Positions 1 to 8,663 are shown, counted from the first letter of the stretch. The stretch: 42,243 bases of DNA from an uncultured Bacilli bacterium (GCA_934162285.1 CAKPHY010000011.1:1-42243), one strand, 5' to 3'. A program made the numbers and translations. Notes: generated by a model from the sequence alone, not told the origin.

Positions 1-2
1 AT

Positions 3-48
3 AAATCCTCTCAACCCCAGTAATTATAAGGGTTTGCGAGGATTTTTT
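3..48 (+). terminator. Rho-independent terminator of an upstream gene
   Basis: The outer arms AAATCCTC (3-10) and GAGGATTT (38-45) pair, with an inner AACCC/GGGTT stem (13-17 with 30-34), and a T-run follows at 43-48. The gene it serves lies before the window. It isolates the ldh operon from upstream transcription. Confidence 0.75.
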
Positions 49-88
49 ATAGTGCAACTGTCAAACTCAAGATTATATGGTTTATTAA

Positions 89-139
89 TTGTCAATAAAA
101 ACATTAAATTTTATTATTTTACTTTTGATGTGCTATAAT
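89..139 (+). promoter_or_regulatory. Promoter region of the ldh operon
   Basis: There are two overlapping candidates. One is TTGTCA (89-94), 17 bp, TATTAT (112-117). The other is an extended -10, TGCTATAAT, with TATAAT at 134-139 and no good -35. The second would give a leader of about 10-15 nt that just keeps the AAGGAGG ribosome site before the start at 157. Which one is used cannot be told from sequence. Confidence 0.5.
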
Positions 140-156
140 GATGAAGGAGGTTATAT

Positions 157-1062
157 ATGAATAAAGTTGTTGTAATTGGTTGTGGAAATGTGGGAATGAG
201 TTATGCTTTTTCACTTTTAAATCAGAAAACAAGTGTAAATGAATTGGTTTTAATTGATATTAATGAGGATAAAATTATTGGTGAGGCGATGGATTTAAAT
301 CATTGTTTAGCTTTTTCACCTTCAAAAATTGATATTCGTGTGGGCACGTATGCTGATTGTAAAAATGCTCGTTTGATTGTGATTGCAGCAGGTGCTAATC
401 AAAAGCCTAGTGAAACGCGAATGGATTTAATTAAAAAAAATGCTAAAATATTTAAAACTATAATTGATCAAGTAATGGCTAGCGGTTTTAATGGAATTTT
501 TTTGGTTGCTACTAATCCTCTTGATATAATGACATATTTGACATATAAATATTCGGGACTGCCATATAATCGTGTTATTGGTTCTGGTACTAGTTTGGAT
601 ACAGCACGTCTTCGTTATTTGCTTAGTGAGAAAGCTCATGTTAATCCTAAGAATATTCATGCTTATATAATTGGTGAGCATGGTGATTCAGAGTTTGCTT
701 TGTGGAGTTCTAGTCTTATTGGTAGTGAAAAAATTACTGATTATTTGACTTCTGAAGAAATGAATCGAGTTGAAGATGATGTTAAAAATGCTGCTTATCA
801 AATTATTAATCTTAAAGGAGCTACTTATTATGGCATCGCGATGTGTTTAACACGTATTACTAATGCTATTTTAAATAATGAAAATACAATTATAACTGTT
901 TCTAGTTATGATAAAAAGAATGATTTATATATTGGAATGCCAACTATTATTAATAAAAATGGGGCGTATAGAAAAATGAATGTTGATTTGAATGATCGTG
1001 AACGTGAAAAATTGGAAAATTCGATTGAAATAATTAAATCAGCAATAAAAAAGGTAGAGTGA
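157..1062 (+). CDS. ldh: L-lactate dehydrogenase
   Basis: NAD-dependent reduction of pyruvate to L-lactate in the cytoplasm, the usual step for regenerating NAD in fermentation. The Rossmann glycine motif GCGNVG is at residues 8-13. The substrate loop has Q82 in NQKPSETR, where malate dehydrogenases carry Arg, so lactate dehydrogenase is preferred. Substrate Arg is R88 and R151 (in DTARLR), and the catalytic pair is D148/H175 (IGEHGDSE). At 301 aa it is slightly shorter than the usual 310-320. The start is set by AAGGAGG at about 144-150. It ends in TGA and is followed after 3 bp by the methyltransferase, so the two are probably co-transcribed. Malate dehydrogenase is the main alternative. 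Confidence 0.92.
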   Translation: MNKVVVIGCGNVGMSYAFSLLNQKTSVNELVLIDINEDKIIGEAMDLNHCLAFSPSKIDIRVGTYADCKNARLIVIAAGANQKPSETRMDLIKKNAKIFKTIIDQVMASGFNGIFLVATNPLDIMTYLTYKYSGLPYNRVIGSGTSLDTARLRYLLSEKAHVNPKNIHAYIIGEHGDSEFALWSSSLIGSEKITDYLTSEEMNRVEDDVKNAAYQIINLKGATYYGIAMCLTRITNAILNNENTIITVSSYDKKNDLYIGMPTIINKNGAYRKMNVDLNDREREKLENSIEIIKSAIKKVE

Positions 1063-1065
1063 TTT

Positions 1066-1929
1066 ATGAAATTAAGTAATGAATGGCACGATTATGAGTG
1101 TATAAGTGCTGGTAATGGTGAAAAATTAGAACGTTGGGGTAATGTAATATTAAGAAGACCCGATCCTCAAGCCATGTGGTTGGTTGCTTATAATGACATG
1201 TGGAAAAATCCTGATGCTTTTTATCATCGCAGTGATAAGGGCGGTGGTTACTGGGATTTTAAAAAGAAATTGCCAGATTATTGGACTATTAAATTTAAAA
1301 ACTTAACATTTAAAGTTAGTCCAACTAATTTTAAACATACAGGTTTGTTTCCAGAGCAAGCTGTTAACTGGGAATATTCTATAGAGAAAATCAAAAATGC
1401 AGGTCGTCCTATTAAAGTTCTTAATTTGTTTGCTTATACTGGTGGGGCTACAATGGCAGCTGCTAGTGCAGGGGCTTCAGTTGTTCATGTTGATGCTAGT
1501 AAAGGTATGAATGAATGGGCCAAAGAAAATATGCATTTATGTGGTCTAGATAATGCTAATATTCGATTTATTGTTGATGATTGTTTAAAATTTGTTTTGC
1601 GTGAAGCAAGACGTGGAAATAAGTATGATGTTATCATTATGGATCCTCCTAGTTATGGTCGTGGACCTAATGGGGAAATGTGGAAATTTGAGAAAAATTT
1701 AGATGTTTTAATAAATGCTTGTATGGATATTTTAAGTGATAAACCTTTATTTTTCCTTATAAATGCTTATACAACAGGAATTTCTAATATTGTTCTTTAT
1801 AATATTTTAAAAACAACTTTAGAGCCTAAGTTTGGTGGAAAAGTTGAATCTGGAGAAATAGGTCTTCCTGTAACTGATAATTCATTAGTTTTACCTTGTG
1901 GAATTTATGGACGTTGGTCAAATGATTAA
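1066..1929 (+). CDS. Class I SAM-dependent methyltransferase, RlmI-like
   Basis: A 287-aa protein matching the catalytic half of the RlmI/RlmK group of 23S rRNA cytosine methyltransferases (Methyltrans_SAM type). The SAM-binding motif VLNLFAYTGGATM is at residues 118-130, an acidic residue after beta-2 is in VDASKGM (142-148), and the DPPSYGRG catalytic loop is at 193-200. The N-terminal PUA domain of true RlmI is absent, so the substrate is uncertain; an RNA base is the likely target. It starts 3 bp after ldh and its last 8 bases overlap the start of the pseudouridine synthase, which fits a translationally coupled RNA-modification pair. Confidence 0.85.
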   Translation: MKLSNEWHDYECISAGNGEKLERWGNVILRRPDPQAMWLVAYNDMWKNPDAFYHRSDKGGGYWDFKKKLPDYWTIKFKNLTFKVSPTNFKHTGLFPEQAVNWEYSIEKIKNAGRPIKVLNLFAYTGGATMAAASAGASVVHVDASKGMNEWAKENMHLCGLDNANIRFIVDDCLKFVLREARRGNKYDVIIMDPPSYGRGPNGEMWKFEKNLDVLINACMDILSDKPLFFLINAYTTGISNIVLYNILKTTLEPKFGGKVESGEIGLPVTDNSLVLPCGIYGRWSND

Positions 1930-2599
1930 TGTTTTATATGAAGATAATCATATTATTGTTGTTGAGAAACCTGTAAATATTCCAGTATGTGAAGATTCAA
2001 GCAAAGATCTTGATTTGTTAACTATAATTAAAAATTATTTGAAGGAAAAATATAATAAACCTGGAAATGTTTATTTGGGACTTATTCATAGATTAGATCG
2101 CCCGGTTGGTGGTGTAATGGTTTTTGCTAAAACTAGTAAAGCTGCTAGTCGTTTAAGTGATTCTTTAAGAAAAGGTTTATTTAAAAAGAAGTATTATGCT
2201 GTTCTTTGTGGAAGTTTGTTAAATAGTGGGAAATTAGAAGATTATTTGTTAAAAGATTCTAAAACTAATATGGTAAAAGTAGATAAGAATGGTAAATATG
2301 CTTGTTTGAATTATGAAGTTCTTGATGTGAAAAATAATATGACATTAGTTGATATTTCGTTACAAACAGGACGTTCTCATCAAATTCGTGTACAGTTTGC
2401 TAGTAGAGGTTATCCACTTTTTGGGGATCAAAAGTATAATAAAAAAGCTATTGTTGGTGAACAAATAGCTTTGTATTCCTATCAATTAACATTTCCACAT
2501 CCTATAACTAAAGAGAATATTTGCTTTAGTTTGCCATTACCTAAAGTAACACCTTTTTCTAATTTTAACCAAGAACAACATCTAAAATCATCATTATAG
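1922..2599 (+). CDS. RluA-family pseudouridine synthase
   Basis: A 225-aa enzyme converting uridine to pseudouridine in rRNA or tRNA. The catalytic Asp is D59 in HRLDRPVGG, and the later RSHQIRVQFA motif is intact. I chose the ATG at 1922 because it gives the family-typical start MINVLYEDN and overlaps the methyltransferase stop; a GTG at 1898 and an ATG at 1907 are also in frame. There is no S4 domain, so it belongs with the short RluA-like enzymes rather than RluD. The last 35 bases overlap the converging ZIP gene, so its final residues are read antisense to that gene. Confidence 0.88.
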   Translation: MINVLYEDNHIIVVEKPVNIPVCEDSSKDLDLLTIIKNYLKEKYNKPGNVYLGLIHRLDRPVGGVMVFAKTSKAASRLSDSLRKGLFKKKYYAVLCGSLLNSGKLEDYLLKDSKTNMVKVDKNGKYACLNYEVLDVKNNMTLVDISLQTGRSHQIRVQFASRGYPLFGDQKYNKKAIVGEQIALYSYQLTFPHPITKENICFSLPLPKVTPFSNFNQEQHLKSSL

Positions 2600-3344
2600 A
2601 AAATCCTATTAAAGTAAATAAGGCCATTAGGTCTTTTTTTTCGTTAGTTTGACTTTCAGGAATTAATTCTTGAACAACAACATAGATCATGGCTCCGCCA
2701 GCAAAGGCTAGAACAAATGGTAAAATTGTTTGAATTTTTTGAACTAAAATGCAACCTAATATTGCAGCAATTGGTTCAACTATTCCACTTAACTGACCGA
2801 TAAAAAAGGCTTTTTTATTTGAATACCCATCACGTTTTAGTGGTAAACTGACTGCTGTTCCTTCAGGAAAGTTTTGAATACCTATTCCTAAAGCTAGTAA
2901 TAAAGCAGATGCACTCGTTGCTCCTTCTAAGCCATACAAAACAGATCCAAATGCTACTCCTATTGCTAATCCTTCAGGAATATTATGTAAGGTTATTGAA
3001 AGAATTAACATGAAGCATCTTTTTTTTATTTCATTATTGTTAAAGTGATTGTAAATACGATCACCTAAAAATAGAAATAATCCTCCCGTTAAAAAGCCGA
3101 TAGTTACTATAAGACAGCTATTCATTTCTAATTTAGATGCCATTTCTAATGCTGGATTTAGTAAAGACCAAAATGTTGCTGCAATCATGACACCGGCAGC
3201 AAATCCTAACATAGCATCCATCATGGTTTTATTTGGTTTTTTAAAAAAGAAAACAAGGGCTGCACCTAATGCTGTAATACTCCAAGTGAAAGTTGCTGCT
3301 ATTATTGTTTGAATGATAGGGTTTAAATTATAAAAATAACTCAT
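2565..3344 (-). CDS. ZIP-family divalent metal transporter
   Basis: A 259-aa polytopic membrane protein of the ZIP/GufA type, importing Zn, Fe or Mn. The metal-site helices are clear: HNIPEG at residues 120-125 (TM4) and NFPEG at 158-162 (TM5), followed by GQLSGIVEPIAA. About eight hydrophobic segments are present. The usual His-rich cytoplasmic loop is reduced to residues 98-110, with one His. The start is supported by GAGGCGA upstream on the minus strand. It is a single-gene unit: it converges with, and overlaps by 35 bp, the pseudouridine synthase, and it diverges from the amidase at 3441. Metal specificity cannot be read from the sequence. Confidence 0.88.
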   Translation of the reverse strand: MSYFYNLNPIIQTIIAATFTWSITALGAALVFFFKKPNKTMMDAMLGFAAGVMIAATFWSLLNPALEMASKLEMNSCLIVTIGFLTGGLFLFLGDRIYNHFNNNEIKKRCFMLILSITLHNIPEGLAIGVAFGSVLYGLEGATSASALLLALGIGIQNFPEGTAVSLPLKRDGYSNKKAFFIGQLSGIVEPIAAILGCILVQKIQTILPFVLAFAGGAMIYVVVQELIPESQTNEKKDLMALFTLIGFSIMMILDVVLG

Positions 3345-3440
3345 AAGTTCGCCTCTAAATTAATATATGTTTTATTAAAGATTTTGCTACGATGATAGTT
3401 TAGATTGGCAAAAATTTATTTTAATTGAATAGAATTAACT

Positions 3441-4106
3441 ATGAAAAAAATTTATTGGATTTTATTAATTTTATTGTTTTTTTATATTTTAACTTCTTTT
3501 AAAACTTATAAAGTATCTTTAGATATGCCTTTAGTAGGTAAAATTATTTACTTAGATGCTGGACATGGTGGAATTGATCCGGGTGCGGTTTATAAAGATA
3601 TTGAAGAAAAAGATATAAATTTATCAATTGTTTTAAAACTAAGGGATGCTTTAGAAAAAAGAGGAGCTGTAGTTTATTTAACTCGCGATAGTGATTCTGA
3701 TTTAGCTAATAAAAATGCTAAAATGCGTAAGCGTAGTGATCTCGGTAATCGCGCTTATTTAATTAATAAATCTGATGCCTCTCTTTATATTTCAATTCAT
3801 TTAAATAGTTATCCTTCTAATAAATGGAGTGGAGCTCAGGTATTTTATACTTTAAAAAATAGTAAAAATAAGCTTTTAGCTTCAAAAATGCAAAGTGTTT
3901 TTAAAGATAAATTAAATAGTAATCGTGAATTTAAAGAAATAAAAAATATGTATATGTATGATCGGGTAACTAAACCAGGAATTTTAATAGAGGCCGGTTT
4001 TTTAAGTAATAGTTCTGATCGTAATAAATTATTATCTTCTGATTATCAAGATAAATTGGCTGAGGTAATAATTGATGGTTTAAATTTATATTTTGTTTCG
4101 TATTGA
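3441..4106 (+). CDS. Membrane-anchored N-acetylmuramoyl-L-alanine amidase (Amidase_3, CwlD-like)
   Basis: Cleaves the bond between MurNAc and L-Ala in peptidoglycan. Residues 4-20 form an uncleaved anchor or signal segment, and the amidase domain is 34-220. Zinc ligands are H42 (DAGHGG), E56 and H120 (SIHLN); the catalytic Glu is E184 (IEAGFLS). The size (221 aa) and layout resemble the spore-cortex enzyme CwlD, but no sporulation gene is nearby, so a role in vegetative wall turnover is at least as likely. No strong ribosome site precedes the ATG, suggesting low translation. The 96-bp gap to the ZIP gene must hold two divergent promoters. Confidence 0.87.
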   Translation: MKKIYWILLILLFFYILTSFKTYKVSLDMPLVGKIIYLDAGHGGIDPGAVYKDIEEKDINLSIVLKLRDALEKRGAVVYLTRDSDSDLANKNAKMRKRSDLGNRAYLINKSDASLYISIHLNSYPSNKWSGAQVFYTLKNSKNKLLASKMQSVFKDKLNSNREFKEIKNMYMYDRVTKPGILIEAGFLSNSSDRNKLLSSDYQDKLAEVIIDGLNLYFVSY

Positions 4107-4149
4107 TGTAAAATTTTTTTTAAAACGACAAATAAATTGAAAAGTGTGT

Positions 4150-4167
4150 TATAATTTATAATGGTGA
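4150..4167 (+). promoter_or_regulatory. -10 box and ribosome site that set the abi start
   Basis: TATAAT at 4150-4155 puts the transcript start near 4162, so an ATG at 4161 would fall at or before the 5' end. GGTGA at 4163-4167 sits 5 bp before the ATG at 4173. The -35 is weak (ACGACA at 4125-4130, 19 bp away). Confidence 0.55.
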
Positions 4168-4172
4168 ATCAT

Positions 4173-5105
4173 ATGAGAGAAAAGACTTTTAAAACTCTTG
4201 ATCAACAAATTAATATTTTAAAAGAAAAAGGGTTAGTTATTAATGATATTGACTTTGCTAAAAAAGTTCTTTTTAAAGAAAATTACTTTTTTTTAAGTGG
4301 TTATCGTTATTTATTTATGACTAAATATAAAGAAAAAAAATTTAATGATGGTACAACTTTTGATGAACTTTATTCAGTTTTTCTTTTTGATCGACATATT
4401 AGAAATTTAATGTTTAAAAATATTTTAATTGTTGAAAACAATATTAAATCAATAATGAGTTATCAATTGAGTAAAAAATATGGTTTTAAAGAAAAAGATT
4501 ATTTAAATCCGGATAATTTTACAAAAGATCCAATGCGTGAAAAACAAGTTTATGATGTTTTGGGTAAAATGAAACGTCAGATACGTGTTAATGGTAAGCA
4601 ACATACAGCAACTCAACATTATATGTTTAATTATGGTTATATTCCGATGTGGATTTTAGTAAAAGTTTTATCATTTGGGTTAATATCAGAATTGTATTTG
4701 ATTTTGAAAAATGAAGATAAAGAAGCTATTTCTAACTTTTATGAAATTGATACAGAAGAAATGGGTACATATTTGAATCTTTTATCCAATTTTAGAAATA
4801 TTTGTGCTCATGAAGATATTTTGTATGATCATCGTACTCAAAGATTGATAAGTGATACAGAATTTCATTACAAATTAGATATTCCTAAAGATGAAGAAGG
4901 AATTTATAAATTTGGTAAAAATGATTTATTCGCGATGGTTATTATTTTAAAACAAATGTTAGAAAAAGATGAATTTATTGATTTCTTAAGAGAATTAGAA
5001 TATGAGATTAATTTATTAGATAGTCGTGTTAATACTGTTCCTTTAAATAGTATTTTGAATCGTATTGGATTTCCAGATAACTGGTTTGAAATATCCAAAA
5101 TTTAA
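4173..5105 (+). CDS. Abi family protein (Abi_2/AbiD-AbiF type, HEPN motif)
   Basis: A 310-aa protein matching the Abi_2 family, known from lactococcal phage abortive-infection genes. Hallmarks are the N-terminal block ENYFFLSGYRYLF, LFLFDRHIR in the middle, and RNICAHE at residues 208-214, which fits the RNxxxH ribonuclease motif of HEPN domains. The expected role is RNA cleavage triggered by infection, but this is by family analogy only. It has its own promoter and no antitoxin-like partner: neighbours are a wall amidase and HtrA, both ordinary genes. It may be a solitary defence gene inserted in the backbone. The start was moved from 4161 to 4173 because of the promoter and GGTGA position. 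Confidence 0.8.
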   Translation: MREKTFKTLDQQINILKEKGLVINDIDFAKKVLFKENYFFLSGYRYLFMTKYKEKKFNDGTTFDELYSVFLFDRHIRNLMFKNILIVENNIKSIMSYQLSKKYGFKEKDYLNPDNFTKDPMREKQVYDVLGKMKRQIRVNGKQHTATQHYMFNYGYIPMWILVKVLSFGLISELYLILKNEDKEAISNFYEIDTEEMGTYLNLLSNFRNICAHEDILYDHRTQRLISDTEFHYKLDIPKDEEGIYKFGKNDLFAMVIILKQMLEKDEFIDFLRELEYEINLLDSRVNTVPLNSILNRIGFPDNWFEISKI

Positions 5106-5164
5106 CACAAAAATCCCATAATTATGTGAAGGTTATGTGTTTTAATATAGGAGATGGTGATGAA

Positions 5165-6232
5165 ATGAGAGGAAAAATAGTAAATACAGTTTGGATAATA
5201 TTAGCATTTTTTGTAGGCATTGCGGGGACAGTTTGTGTATATAAATTTGTACCAAATGAAACCGTAGTGGTTAATCGTAGTGAAAAATGTGTAACGATAA
5301 CAGAAACAGATACAATTAAATCTTCAGTTGATAAAATATATGATGCTGTGTTTTTAATAAGTGCAACTACTAGTAGTGGAACTTCAACTGGTTCAGGTTT
5401 CGCTTATAAAAAAGACAGTAAAAATGCATATATTATAACTAATGAACATGTAATAAGTGGAGCTAAAACAGTAAAAATTGTTAATGCTAGTGGAGAAACT
5501 TATGATGCTACAGTGCTTGGTAGCGATGAATATGCTGATATTGCAGTTTTAAAAACTGATGCTAGTAATGTAAACAAAATTGCTGAAATTGGTGATAGTT
5601 CTAAAATAGAAATTGGTGATACAATTTTCACAGTTGGTTCACCACTTGGAGAACAATATTTTGGTACAGTTACTAAAGGTATTATTTCTGGAAAAAATCG
5701 TATGGTTGGTTCTTCAAATAGTTTACTTGAAGTAATTCAAACCGATGCTGCTATTAATGAAGGTAATAGTGGTGGTCCTTTAGTTAATATTAATGGTGAA
5801 GTTATTGGTGTTAACTCAATGAAAATTGCAACAACCAATATTGAAGGAATGGGATTCTCAATCCCTATTAATACTGTTATGTCATACGTTGATCGCCTAG
5901 AAAAAGGTGAAACAATTGAAAGACCTGTTCTTGGTATTACAATGTCTGATATAAGTAACACATGGCAGTTATACCGTTATGGTATTATTGTTAACTCTGA
6001 TGTTGAATATGGTGCTGTTGTTGTTAATGTTCAAAAGAATTATCCTGCAAGTGATGCTGGTCTTCAAAAGGGTGACATTATAATTGAATTAGATGGTACT
6101 AAAGTTGATGATTCTGCCCATTTACGTTATGCATTATATAAATATAACATTGGGGATACAATAAAAATTAAATATTATCGTAATAACAAAATATTAGAAA
6201 CAACTGTAAAATTAGATAAAAAAGCGGATTAA
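5165..6232 (+). CDS. HtrA/DegP-like serine protease with one PDZ domain
   Basis: A membrane-anchored quality-control protease of the cell surface, 355 aa. Order: TM anchor at residues 8-27, trypsin-like domain about 50-235, PDZ domain about 255-350. The triad is complete: H95 (TNEHV), D125 (YADIAV) and S202 (EGNSGGPL). One PDZ domain is normal for Gram-positive HtrA. The start at 5165 is chosen because AGGAG (5149-5153) and GGTGA (5156-5160) lie just before it; an upstream in-frame start at 5126 has no such site. The stop codon lies in the loop of its own terminator. It appears monocistronic. Confidence 0.9.
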   Translation: MRGKIVNTVWIILAFFVGIAGTVCVYKFVPNETVVVNRSEKCVTITETDTIKSSVDKIYDAVFLISATTSSGTSTGSGFAYKKDSKNAYIITNEHVISGAKTVKIVNASGETYDATVLGSDEYADIAVLKTDASNVNKIAEIGDSSKIEIGDTIFTVGSPLGEQYFGTVTKGIISGKNRMVGSSNSLLEVIQTDAAINEGNSGGPLVNINGEVIGVNSMKIATTNIEGMGFSIPINTVMSYVDRLEKGETIERPVLGITMSDISNTWQLYRYGIIVNSDVEYGAVVVNVQKNYPASDAGLQKGDIIIELDGTKVDDSAHLRYALYKYNIGDTIKIKYYRNNKILETTVKLDKKAD

Positions 6233-6246
6233 CCGCTTTTTTTAAT
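6218..6246 (+). terminator. Terminator of the HtrA gene
   Basis: AAAAAAGCGG (6218-6227) pairs with CCGCTTTTTT (6233-6242) around a 5-nt loop that contains the HtrA stop codon. The stem's own 3' arm is the T-run. The -10 of the next gene (TATAAT, near 6258) follows within 20 bp. Confidence 0.85.
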
Positions 6247-6279
6247 AGTAAATATGTTATAATTACAATGGTGAAGGCT

Positions 6280-7788
6280 ATGAAAAATGGAATAATAACA
6301 AAATTAAAAGAAGCAGTTTTTTCAATTTTACCTGTAAGTTTAATAATGATTGTTGTTTCTTTAATTTTGGATTTTAATGTTGTGACAATATTTTCAATTA
6401 TAATTAGTTCTCTTTTACTAATTATAGGGATTTGTTTATTTAGTTTTGGAGCCGAAATTTCGATGATTGAAATTGGTTCAATTATGGGATCAAGACTTAT
6501 TAAAAGTAAGAAACCTTGGCTAATTGCTGTTGTTACTTTTATTGTTGGAATTATTATTACAGTTGCAGAACCGGATTTAAAAGTTCTTGCTGATCAAATG
6601 ACAGCTATAAATAATTGGACACTTATTATATCGGTAGGTGTAGGTGTTGGGTTATTTTTAGCTTTAGCAGCGATGCGGATTATTTATCAATGGAGCCTAA
6701 AATGGATTATGATAATTTTTTATGTAATTGCTTTAATTTTAATGCTTATTGTTGATCCTAATATGGTTCCAATTGCTTTTGATTCTGGTGGGGTTACTAC
6801 GGGACCTATTTCTGTTCCTTTTATAATTGCTCTTGGTTTAGGTTTATCAAAAGGTAGTTCGCATAAGTCAGCTAAAGATAATAGTTTTGGTTTAGTTGCT
6901 CTATGTTCGATCGGACCTATTTTAATTGTTTTAATTTTAGGATTAATTATGAAAGGTAAAATGGATTATACTTATGTTCCTAGTAATGAATTAAATACTT
7001 TTTCTTCTTTATTTTCAACTTTTACTAAAGATATATTACCAGTAATGGAAGAAGTAGCACTTTCATTGATACCTATTGTTTTAGTTTTTCTAATTTTTAA
7101 TGCGATTACTAAAAGTGTTAAGGGACGAAAGTTATCTAAAATATTTATTGGAATCTTAGCAACATTCATTGGTTTAACTTTATTTTTTATAGGTGTTAAT
7201 GTTGGTTTTATGCCTAATGCTTATTTAATAGGTATTCGTATGTATACTAGTTATCGTTTTCTTTTAATTCCTCTTGGTATAATTGTTGGTTTATTAATTG
7301 TTAAAGCGGAACCGGCAGTAGCTGTATTGACAGCAGAGATTGAAAAAATTACTCAAGGTTCTATGAGTAAAAAAGTTTTGAATAATACAATTGCTTTAGG
7401 TGTTGCTTTAGCTATTAGCTTGGCAATGATTCGTGTTTTAACAGGAACTCCGATTACTTACTTTTTGTTAATTAGTTATAGTCTAGCTATTGTTTTAATG
7501 CTTTTTACGCCGGAATTATTTACAATGGTAGCTTTTGATTCGGGTGGAGCTGTTTCTGGTCCAATGACAACTTCTTTTTTACTTCCTTTAGTTATAGGAA
7601 TTTGTTATGCTCATAATGGAAATATTTTAACAGATGCTTTTGGAGTAGTTGCTTTTGTTGCAATTTCTCCTTTACTTACAATTCAAATATTAGGTTTGAT
7701 CTTTAAAATAAAATCTAAAGTAAAACAGAAACATGTAGTTATTGATGAAACTATTGTTGATTATGATTGGAAGTGTCAATATGAATAA
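6280..7788 (+). CDS. DUF1538 integral membrane protein, internally duplicated
   Basis: A 502-aa protein with about 12-14 hydrophobic helices, matching DUF1538, a family of likely but uncharacterised transporters. It is a tandem duplication: AFDSGGVTTGP (residues 166-176) and AFDSGGAVSGP (418-428) occupy equivalent places in each half, and AEPD (96-99) and AEPA (343-346) are a second matched pair. The conserved FDSGG loops in two halves suggest a two-fold inverted-type transporter fold; this is inference. The start at 6280 is preferred over 6268 because GGTGAAGG lies between them and a TATAAT sits just upstream. It overlaps the PII-like gene by 8 bp (ATGAATAA), which predicts coupled translation and a shared job. 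Confidence 0.85.
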   Translation: MKNGIITKLKEAVFSILPVSLIMIVVSLILDFNVVTIFSIIISSLLLIIGICLFSFGAEISMIEIGSIMGSRLIKSKKPWLIAVVTFIVGIIITVAEPDLKVLADQMTAINNWTLIISVGVGVGLFLALAAMRIIYQWSLKWIMIIFYVIALILMLIVDPNMVPIAFDSGGVTTGPISVPFIIALGLGLSKGSSHKSAKDNSFGLVALCSIGPILIVLILGLIMKGKMDYTYVPSNELNTFSSLFSTFTKDILPVMEEVALSLIPIVLVFLIFNAITKSVKGRKLSKIFIGILATFIGLTLFFIGVNVGFMPNAYLIGIRMYTSYRFLLIPLGIIVGLLIVKAEPAVAVLTAEIEKITQGSMSKKVLNNTIALGVALAISLAMIRVLTGTPITYFLLISYSLAIVLMLFTPELFTMVAFDSGGAVSGPMTTSFLLPLVIGICYAHNGNILTDAFGVVAFVAISPLLTIQILGLIFKIKSKVKQKHVVIDETIVDYDWKCQYE

Positions 7789-8434
7789 TTTAAGTTTATT
7801 AATTACTATAGCTGGTAAAGATAAAGAAAAAAAATATTTAAATATTTTGAATAGTAATAAAGTTAAATTTCAAGCTTTAACTTATGGCACTGGTACTGCT
7901 TCTTCTAGTTTGTTAGAATATTTTGGTTTAAATGAAATTAGTAGAGTTTTAATATTTGCTGTTATGCCTAAGATTAAAGCTAAACATGTTTTAAAAGATA
8001 TGGATGCTAAAATGCAAATGCAATTACCTGGTAATGGAATTAGTTTTACAATTCCTTTATCAAGTTCAACTAAATATATGCAAGATAGTTATCGTGAAAA
8101 GATGGAGGATATTGAAATGGATAGTTTAAATAAACATTTAATAGTTACGATCGCGAATGAGGGTTATGCAGAAATTATTATGAATGCTGCTAAAAAAGTT
8201 GGAGCTCAGGGTGGAACAACAATTAACGGTCGTGGATTAGAAACTGAAAAAATTATTAAATTTCTCGGTGTTTCTATTGCTCCAGAAAAAGATATTGTTT
8301 TAATTCTTGCTGATGATAATGATAAAAATAATATAATGAATGAAATTGTTAGCACATGTGGATTACAAACTCCAGGTGCGGGTATTTGTTTTTCTTTACC
8401 CGTTGATTATGCTATGGGTTTAAAAAATAATTAA
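7781..8434 (+). CDS. PII-like regulatory protein, two fused domains
   Basis: A 217-aa cytoplasmic protein. The second half (residues 119-208) looks like a P-II family domain: KHLIVTIANEG at the start, GAQGGTTINGRG (141-152) where PII proteins carry the T-loop or ligand region, and PGAGICFSLPV at the end. The first half (4-94) has the same outline, from LSLLITIAGKD to PGNGISFTIPL (83-93), but its loop is GTGTASSS. PII proteins bind nucleotides and gate transporters, so this one probably regulates the DUF1538 protein encoded just before it, with which it overlaps. Normal PII monomers have one domain and form trimers; a fused pair is unusual. Ligand unknown. Confidence 0.75.
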   Translation: MNNLSLLITIAGKDKEKKYLNILNSNKVKFQALTYGTGTASSSLLEYFGLNEISRVLIFAVMPKIKAKHVLKDMDAKMQMQLPGNGISFTIPLSSSTKYMQDSYREKMEDIEMDSLNKHLIVTIANEGYAEIIMNAAKKVGAQGGTTINGRGLETEKIIKFLGVSIAPEKDIVLILADDNDKNNIMNEIVSTCGLQTPGAGICFSLPVDYAMGLKNN

Positions 8435-8458
8435 ATTCTAATAGATAGTAAATAAAAG

Positions 8459-8491
8459 CTCTCTTTGACTTAGCCAAAGAGAGTTTTTTTT
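8459..8491 (+). terminator. Terminator of the DUF1538-PII operon
   Basis: CTCTCTTTG (8459-8467) pairs perfectly with CAAAGAGAG (8475-8483) around a 7-nt loop, followed by eight T. Within the 301-base gene-free stretch 8435-8735, this terminator and the pilus promoter are the only features I can support; 8492-8635 shows nothing recognisable. Confidence 0.93.
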
Positions 8492-8635
8492 GAATACAAT
8501 TTTTTTTAGAACGAAAATCTTTTTTCTTATTATAAGGGAAAAATTTTGATAGTCAATACTTTTTTTGGAAATAATTAATTTTTTGATAAAATTTATCTTT
8601 TTTTGACGTTTGTTAACAAAATGGTGACTTTTCAG

Positions 8636-8663
8636 TTGACAAAAAATTAAATTTAACTATAAT
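8636..8663 (+). promoter_or_regulatory. Promoter of the sortase-pilus operon
   Basis: TTGACA (8636-8641), 16 bp, TATAAT (8658-8663): both hexamers are perfect sigma-A consensus. The transcript would start near 8670, leaving a leader of about 65 nt before the start at 8736. No terminator occurs from here to 16033, so seven genes are probably one transcript. Confidence 0.85.

Noticed and set aside
427..681. Reverse-strand open frames inside real genes (for example within ldh, HtrA, DUF1538 and tadC)
   Set aside because: They are antisense to strongly matched proteins, lack ribosome sites and show no family pattern.
1060..1062. Possible mycoplasma code (TGA = Trp), suggested by the AT-rich DNA
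   Set aside because: TGA ends ldh just before the next gene and also ends srtC at an overlap; proteins use TGG normally.
3441..4106. Sporulation gene cwlD
   Set aside because: Only fold and size agree; no sporulation gene is in the window, so I kept the general amidase name.
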